DNA of 9,119 nt from Syntrophomonas sp. UBA5432 (GTDB taxonomy: Bacteria > Bacillota > Syntrophomonadia > Syntrophomonadales > Syntrophomonadaceae), in NCBI GenBank assembly GCA_002424365.1, contig DIRQ01000070.1:5588-14706 (forward strand), read 5' to 3'. The notes beneath the pieces are model-generated. The model did not search any database. It had not been told where the DNA came from and saw nothing but the letters and a program-made list of their open reading frames with translations. The position numbers and the translations under genes were made by a program. Shown here piece after piece: positions 6,563 to 9,119 of this stretch (its first letter is position 1; every line of letters starts with the position of its first letter).

Positions 6563-6775
6563 ATGGGTCATGGTCAGATTTCAAAGTTTTTATTTGAAGA
6601 TTATCAGATGCTTACCCGCTATATGGAAGGTAAAGCCATTAAAAAGATTTTAAACTGTACTGAGACCAATATTACTATGCTAATGGAAGACGGTATTATT
6701 ATTGATTTCTCTAACTTGGAAGATGAAATACTTTTTGATATCCGCTTACCCATAGGTTCTAATAATAGCAATTAA
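6563..6775 (+). CDS. Small hypothetical protein (70 aa)
   Basis: I do not recognise this protein. The ATG at 6563 is preferred over the in-frame GTG at 6551, because AAGAGGTGA (6546-6554) is a good ribosome binding site that covers that GTG and is correctly spaced for the ATG. The product is soluble, with no signal peptide. An N-terminal helical part (FLFEDYQMLTRYMEGK) is followed by alternating hydrophobic stretches that look like beta strands (AIKKILNCTETNITMLMEDG, then IIIDFS). An acidic ILFDIR segment and an SNNSN tail end the protein. It is only 33 nt upstream of the PdaA-like lipoprotein gene, so the two are probably co-transcribed. The function is unknown. Confidence 0.65.
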   Translation: MGHGQISKFLFEDYQMLTRYMEGKAIKKILNCTETNITMLMEDGIIIDFSNLEDEILFDIRLPIGSNNSN

Positions 6776-6808
6776 CTAGCTGTATAAAATACAAAAGAGG
6801 TTCGCAAT

Positions 6809-7708
6809 ATGAAGAAACTGTCTATTTATCTACTAATAATTCTACTAATAGTTTTACCCACAGGTTGTAAAGAGGACAAACCTTCTAATCCTGCGGTAAA
6901 TCAGGATTCCAGCTCGGATAATGAGAAAGCGATAAATGGTGCCCCTTCTCCTGCCGAACCTTTAACTACACCTGAGCCTGCCGGGGATGAAGATGTTTCC
7001 CACCCGGCTACTACAGTTTCTGAACCTGGTAAGGAATCATATTCCTGGTATTTTCGCCCCAATAGTAATCATGAAATCCCATTAGTAAGCCCAGATGTAC
7101 AAGCAATGCTGGCAGATTATGATGCTTTTTATGTTCTACCAAATAATGAAAATAAGATTTATTTGACCTTTGACCAAGGTTACGAAAACGGATATACAGG
7201 AAAAATACTGGATATATTGAAAGCTAATAACGTCCGGGTAGCTTTCTTTATTACAGGGCATTACCTAAAAACCCAACCTGAATTAATTAAAAGAATGAAA
7301 AATGAAGGTCATCTGGTATGTAACCATACCGCTAATCACCCTGACCTATCCACCGTTTCCCGGGATAAATTCGAACAGGAAATTACCTCCCTGGAAGATG
7401 AATACCGGCAGCTGACTAACCTGGAAATGGATAAGTATCTACGTCCTCCAATGGGTAATTATTCACCTGCTAGCCTGAGCTATGCCAAAGAAATGGGATA
7501 CCGTGTGGTTTTCTGGAGTATGGCCTTTAAGGATTGGGATATTACTGCCCAACCAGGTGCTGAATATTCTTACCAGCATGTTGTAAATAATATCCATCCC
7601 GGCGCCGTTATTCTTCTACACGCCGTTTCCCAGAGCAACACTGAAGCCCTGGACCGGATAATCAAAGATTTGTCAGCAGCGGGATATACGTTTGCTACCT
7701 TCGATTAA
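6809..7708 (+). CDS. PdaA-like polysaccharide deacetylase lipoprotein (CE4)
   Basis: A 299-aa protein with a signal peptide ending PTGC (Cys20), probably a lipoprotein held on the outer face of the membrane. The -3 position is Pro, which weakens the lipobox slightly. A Pro/Ser/Glu/Asn-rich linker (about 21-78) precedes a CE4 domain. Subclass markers are those of PdaA, the delta-lactam-forming de-N-acetylase: YLTFDQGYENGYT (118-130), GHYLKTQPELIKRM (150-163), HTANH (His173, His177), RPPMG (212-216), FWSMAFKDWD (235-244) and LLHAVS (269-274, catalytic His271). PdaA removes N-acetyl groups from muramic acid in peptidoglycan, a step in cortex delta-lactam formation. The second acidic residue of the CE4 motif is Gln123; from memory it is Asn in Bacillus PdaA. 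The ATG follows AAGAGG by 8 nt. Subclass assignment is strong; the role in sporulation versus vegetative wall is open. Confidence 0.9.
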   Translation: MKKLSIYLLIILLIVLPTGCKEDKPSNPAVNQDSSSDNEKAINGAPSPAEPLTTPEPAGDEDVSHPATTVSEPGKESYSWYFRPNSNHEIPLVSPDVQAMLADYDAFYVLPNNENKIYLTFDQGYENGYTGKILDILKANNVRVAFFITGHYLKTQPELIKRMKNEGHLVCNHTANHPDLSTVSRDKFEQEITSLEDEYRQLTNLEMDKYLRPPMGNYSPASLSYAKEMGYRVVFWSMAFKDWDITAQPGAEYSYQHVVNNIHPGAVILLHAVSQSNTEALDRIIKDLSAAGYTFATFD

Positions 7709-7819
7709 CCCTGTTATACTTTCCTTTATTCCCTTTTGAGAACAATTTTCCCCTCGGTTTTCTGTTAAGACCTGCTACTTTGCGTTAAAATAGTATAAAA
7801 CCCGGAGTGGGATAAGTTA

Positions 7820-8509
7820 ATGCGAAGTATTTTAAAAAAACTTAATCAATCGGTAGAACTGGGTGCGGAAGAATACCAACAGCTTATGGACTATGTTAAC
7901 CATCTTATGCTTAATTCCCAAGAATCTTATGCTGTCTTTTATGAGCAGTATGCTTTTCAGCTATACCGGGATTATTATACCATTATCCCCCGTTTTCAGC
8001 ATGGTTGGGATGACCTAATAAATTATTTGCTGGAGCACCCCCAGGCCCTGCATTTATTTGAAATAGATCCGCTGCCTCTGCAGGAATTTCCCCCAACCCT
8101 GCATCCTTACCTAAAATATACCTTTAAGCAACCGGTTGATAGCCAGGTTTTACATAAGTTATTAGAGTCCTTAAGCCAGGCTGTCGCCAATATAAACGTT
8201 TTACCCGGACCCCGCCAGGGTGAAATAGTATATAAATATGAAGACGATAATAACCGTAAAGAGATTGGCTTAAAATCCCACTTTGAAAGGCTGGCGCGTT
8301 ATTCCTTTATTACCCGATTGCAAACTTATCGCTACCTGACTCGAAATAAGGCTGCTAATGATAAGTTTGAATATATAGATGGCGACCATTTGGGAGGTAT
8401 TTTCACCAATAAAGAGAAATCCATTTATTATTTCATCTTTCTTAGCGAAAACGACCCGGTCAAGGCCCAGAATGCCTGTCGGGTTTTGAATATTGCGTTT
8501 GGTAAATAG
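7820..8509 (+). CDS. Hypothetical protein (229 aa), not recognised
   Basis: I do not recognise this family. The ATG at 7820 follows GGAGTGGGA (7804-7812). The protein looks soluble, with no signal peptide or transmembrane helix. The first 110 residues are helical and rich in Tyr, Leu, Gln and Glu (for example EEYQQLMDYVNHL near 17 and FYEQYAFQLYRDYY near 40), with a proline-rich patch near 83-97. The C-terminal half contains short alternating segments such as GEIVYKYE (near 134), FEYIDGDHLGGIFTN (near 183) and SIYYFIFLSENDPVKA (near 201), which suggests an alpha/beta domain. Basic residues cluster near 156-175. It is separated from the PdaA-like gene by 111 bp with a possible -10 (TATAAA, 7794-7799) but no good -35. 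The function is unknown. Confidence 0.72.
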   Translation: MRSILKKLNQSVELGAEEYQQLMDYVNHLMLNSQESYAVFYEQYAFQLYRDYYTIIPRFQHGWDDLINYLLEHPQALHLFEIDPLPLQEFPPTLHPYLKYTFKQPVDSQVLHKLLESLSQAVANINVLPGPRQGEIVYKYEDDNNRKEIGLKSHFERLARYSFITRLQTYRYLTRNKAANDKFEYIDGDHLGGIFTNKEKSIYYFIFLSENDPVKAQNACRVLNIAFGK

Positions 8510-8542
8510 AACAACAAACAAACCAACGAAAGGAAGAGAAAG

Positions 8543-8578
8543 AAGGAGAAACGCTTGAAGAATGAGGAAATTGCTTAA
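8543..8578 (+). other. Orphan ribosome binding site and 7-codon open frame
   Basis: AAGGAG (8543-8548) stands 6 nt before a TTG at 8555. That TTG opens a frame of only seven codons (MKNEEIA) before a TAA at 8576-8578, just ahead of repeat copy D. This is the best Shine-Dalgarno site in the area but leads nowhere. It may be the displaced start region of the next gene, or a tiny leader peptide. The rest of the 107-bp gap is a purine-rich stretch (about 8525-8570) and the repeat. Confidence 0.3.
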
Positions 8579-8581
8579 CTG

Positions 8582-8612
8582 CCCCCTCACGCCTCAGCCT
8601 CACTCCTCACTA
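8582..8612 (-). repeat. TGAGG intergenic repeat, copy D (inverted)
   Basis: On the minus strand this reads TAGTGAGGAGTGAGG, then CTGAGGCGTGAGG, closely matching copy A (GAGTGAGGGGTGAGG, then CGTGAGG) with three extra bases. It lacks the GTTGTTTAG part seen in copies A-C. It ends four bases before the ATG of the last gene and so occupies the place where a ribosome binding site should be. Confidence 0.55.
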
Positions 8613-8616
8613 CCTT

Positions 8617-9119
8617 ATGCAGGATATTTTGGAACATTATAAAGATATATCCGAAAATGAAGAGCTCTTTAGTCTCTGGGAGCAGGAATTGTCAATGCGC
8701 AATATTATGCGCCAGACTCCCTTGACAGTCCCGGTAATGATAGATAGTCATGAAGAGGTAAACTTACTGTATCGCTCTTTATATTTTGCGGGGCGCAAAT
8801 TAGATTTCTTTAGAATTCTTTTTGCTAATCTGCGCTTTTTAACGGTGATGGAGTGGTTGGTAAGTGCACCCAACGTAGTGATGGATGATTTTTGGCAATT
8901 TCTGCCTTGGCATATTCTTAATCACCAGGTAAAACCGGGACAACTTGAATTTATTGCTCGCATCTATAAAGATGAATATGCCCCTGAGATTATGACAGTA
9001 ATTAATATTTTAGATGAGGATAGCTGTCTTTATCTTATTTCTAAAACAGCTAATCCGGAATTACGCCAGTTGCTAAAAAACCGGCAGCATACGCTTAGAG
9101 AGCTACGCCGTGATGCCTG
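8617..9119 (+). CDS. Hypothetical protein, not recognised (3' partial)
   Basis: An open frame runs from ATG 8617 to the window end, 167 codons without a stop, so the C-terminus is missing. The frame is closed upstream by a TGA at 8563-8565. The product begins MQDILEHYKDISENEEL and looks soluble, mostly helical, with alternating hydrophobic and charged residues, Trp at several places (LFSLWEQEL, VMEWLV, DDFWQFLPWHIL) and an Arg-rich segment at the visible end (RELRRDA). The ATG at 8617 has no ribosome binding site because repeat copy D abuts it. The in-frame ATG at 8695 has AGGA about 7 nt upstream and is a serious alternative start. It follows the unknown gene at 7820 in the same direction, so the two may be functionally linked. 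No function can be assigned. Confidence 0.65.
   Translation, partial: MQDILEHYKDISENEELFSLWEQELSMRNIMRQTPLTVPVMIDSHEEVNLLYRSLYFAGRKLDFFRILFANLRFLTVMEWLVSAPNVVMDDFWQFLPWHILNHQVKPGQLEFIARIYKDEYAPEIMTVINILDEDSCLYLISKTANPELRQLLKNRQHTLRELRRDA

Noticed and set aside
3953..8612. CRISPR array
   Set aside because: The repeats are degenerate, more than 1 kb apart, of mixed orientation, and without regular spacers or cas genes.
8562..8642. 26-codon frame starting at ATG 8562
   Set aside because: It runs through the repeat in a different frame from the long downstream gene, with a poorly spaced ribosome binding site and no protein-like features.

Overview
The window reads as a piece of a moderately low-GC Gram-positive, Clostridia-type genome. 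Ribosome binding sites are AGGAGG-like, GTG and TTG starts are used, and there are two CE4 polysaccharide deacetylases, one of the PdaA (muramic delta-lactam/spore cortex) subclass. Three tandem acyl-CoA:carboxylate CoA-transferases point to an anaerobe that makes or oxidises short-chain fatty acids. A butyrate-oxidising syntroph of the Syntrophomonas kind would fit, but that assignment is inference from gene content, not from a marker gene.

Positions 1-3891 (+): three consecutive paralogous CoA-transferases of the 4-hydroxybutyrate CoA-transferase / butyryl-CoA:acetate CoA-transferase family. The first is cut by the window edge. All three keep the glutamate that forms the glutamyl-CoA thioester. 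The first and third look like the butyryl-CoA:acetate type; the middle one is clearly more divergent. Together they would move CoA between acetyl-CoA and other acids in the cytoplasm.

Positions 3994-6311 (-): a membrane-anchored CE4 deacetylase (3994-4728), a 540-bp gene-free stretch, and a two-gene operon in which a YiiX/NlpC-P60-like permuted papain-fold protein (5703-6311) is translationally coupled to a five-helix membrane protein of unknown function (5269-5703). The gene-free stretch is unusually rich in secondary structure: a 103-nt potential three-way junction, a plus-strand terminator-like hairpin with T7, and two adjacent long imperfect hairpins, the last of which overlaps the operon's stop codon.

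Positions 6312-9119 (+): a divergent intergenic region, then a small 70-aa gene closely followed by a PdaA-like deacetylase lipoprotein, then two genes I do not recognise, the last running off the window.

A G-rich TGAGG-type repeat occurs in four intergenic gaps (near 3953, 5012, 6381 and 8582). Three copies are in one orientation and one is inverted; the inverted copy sits directly against the start codon of the last gene. This repeat family and the structured 4729-5270 gap are the least explained parts of the window.
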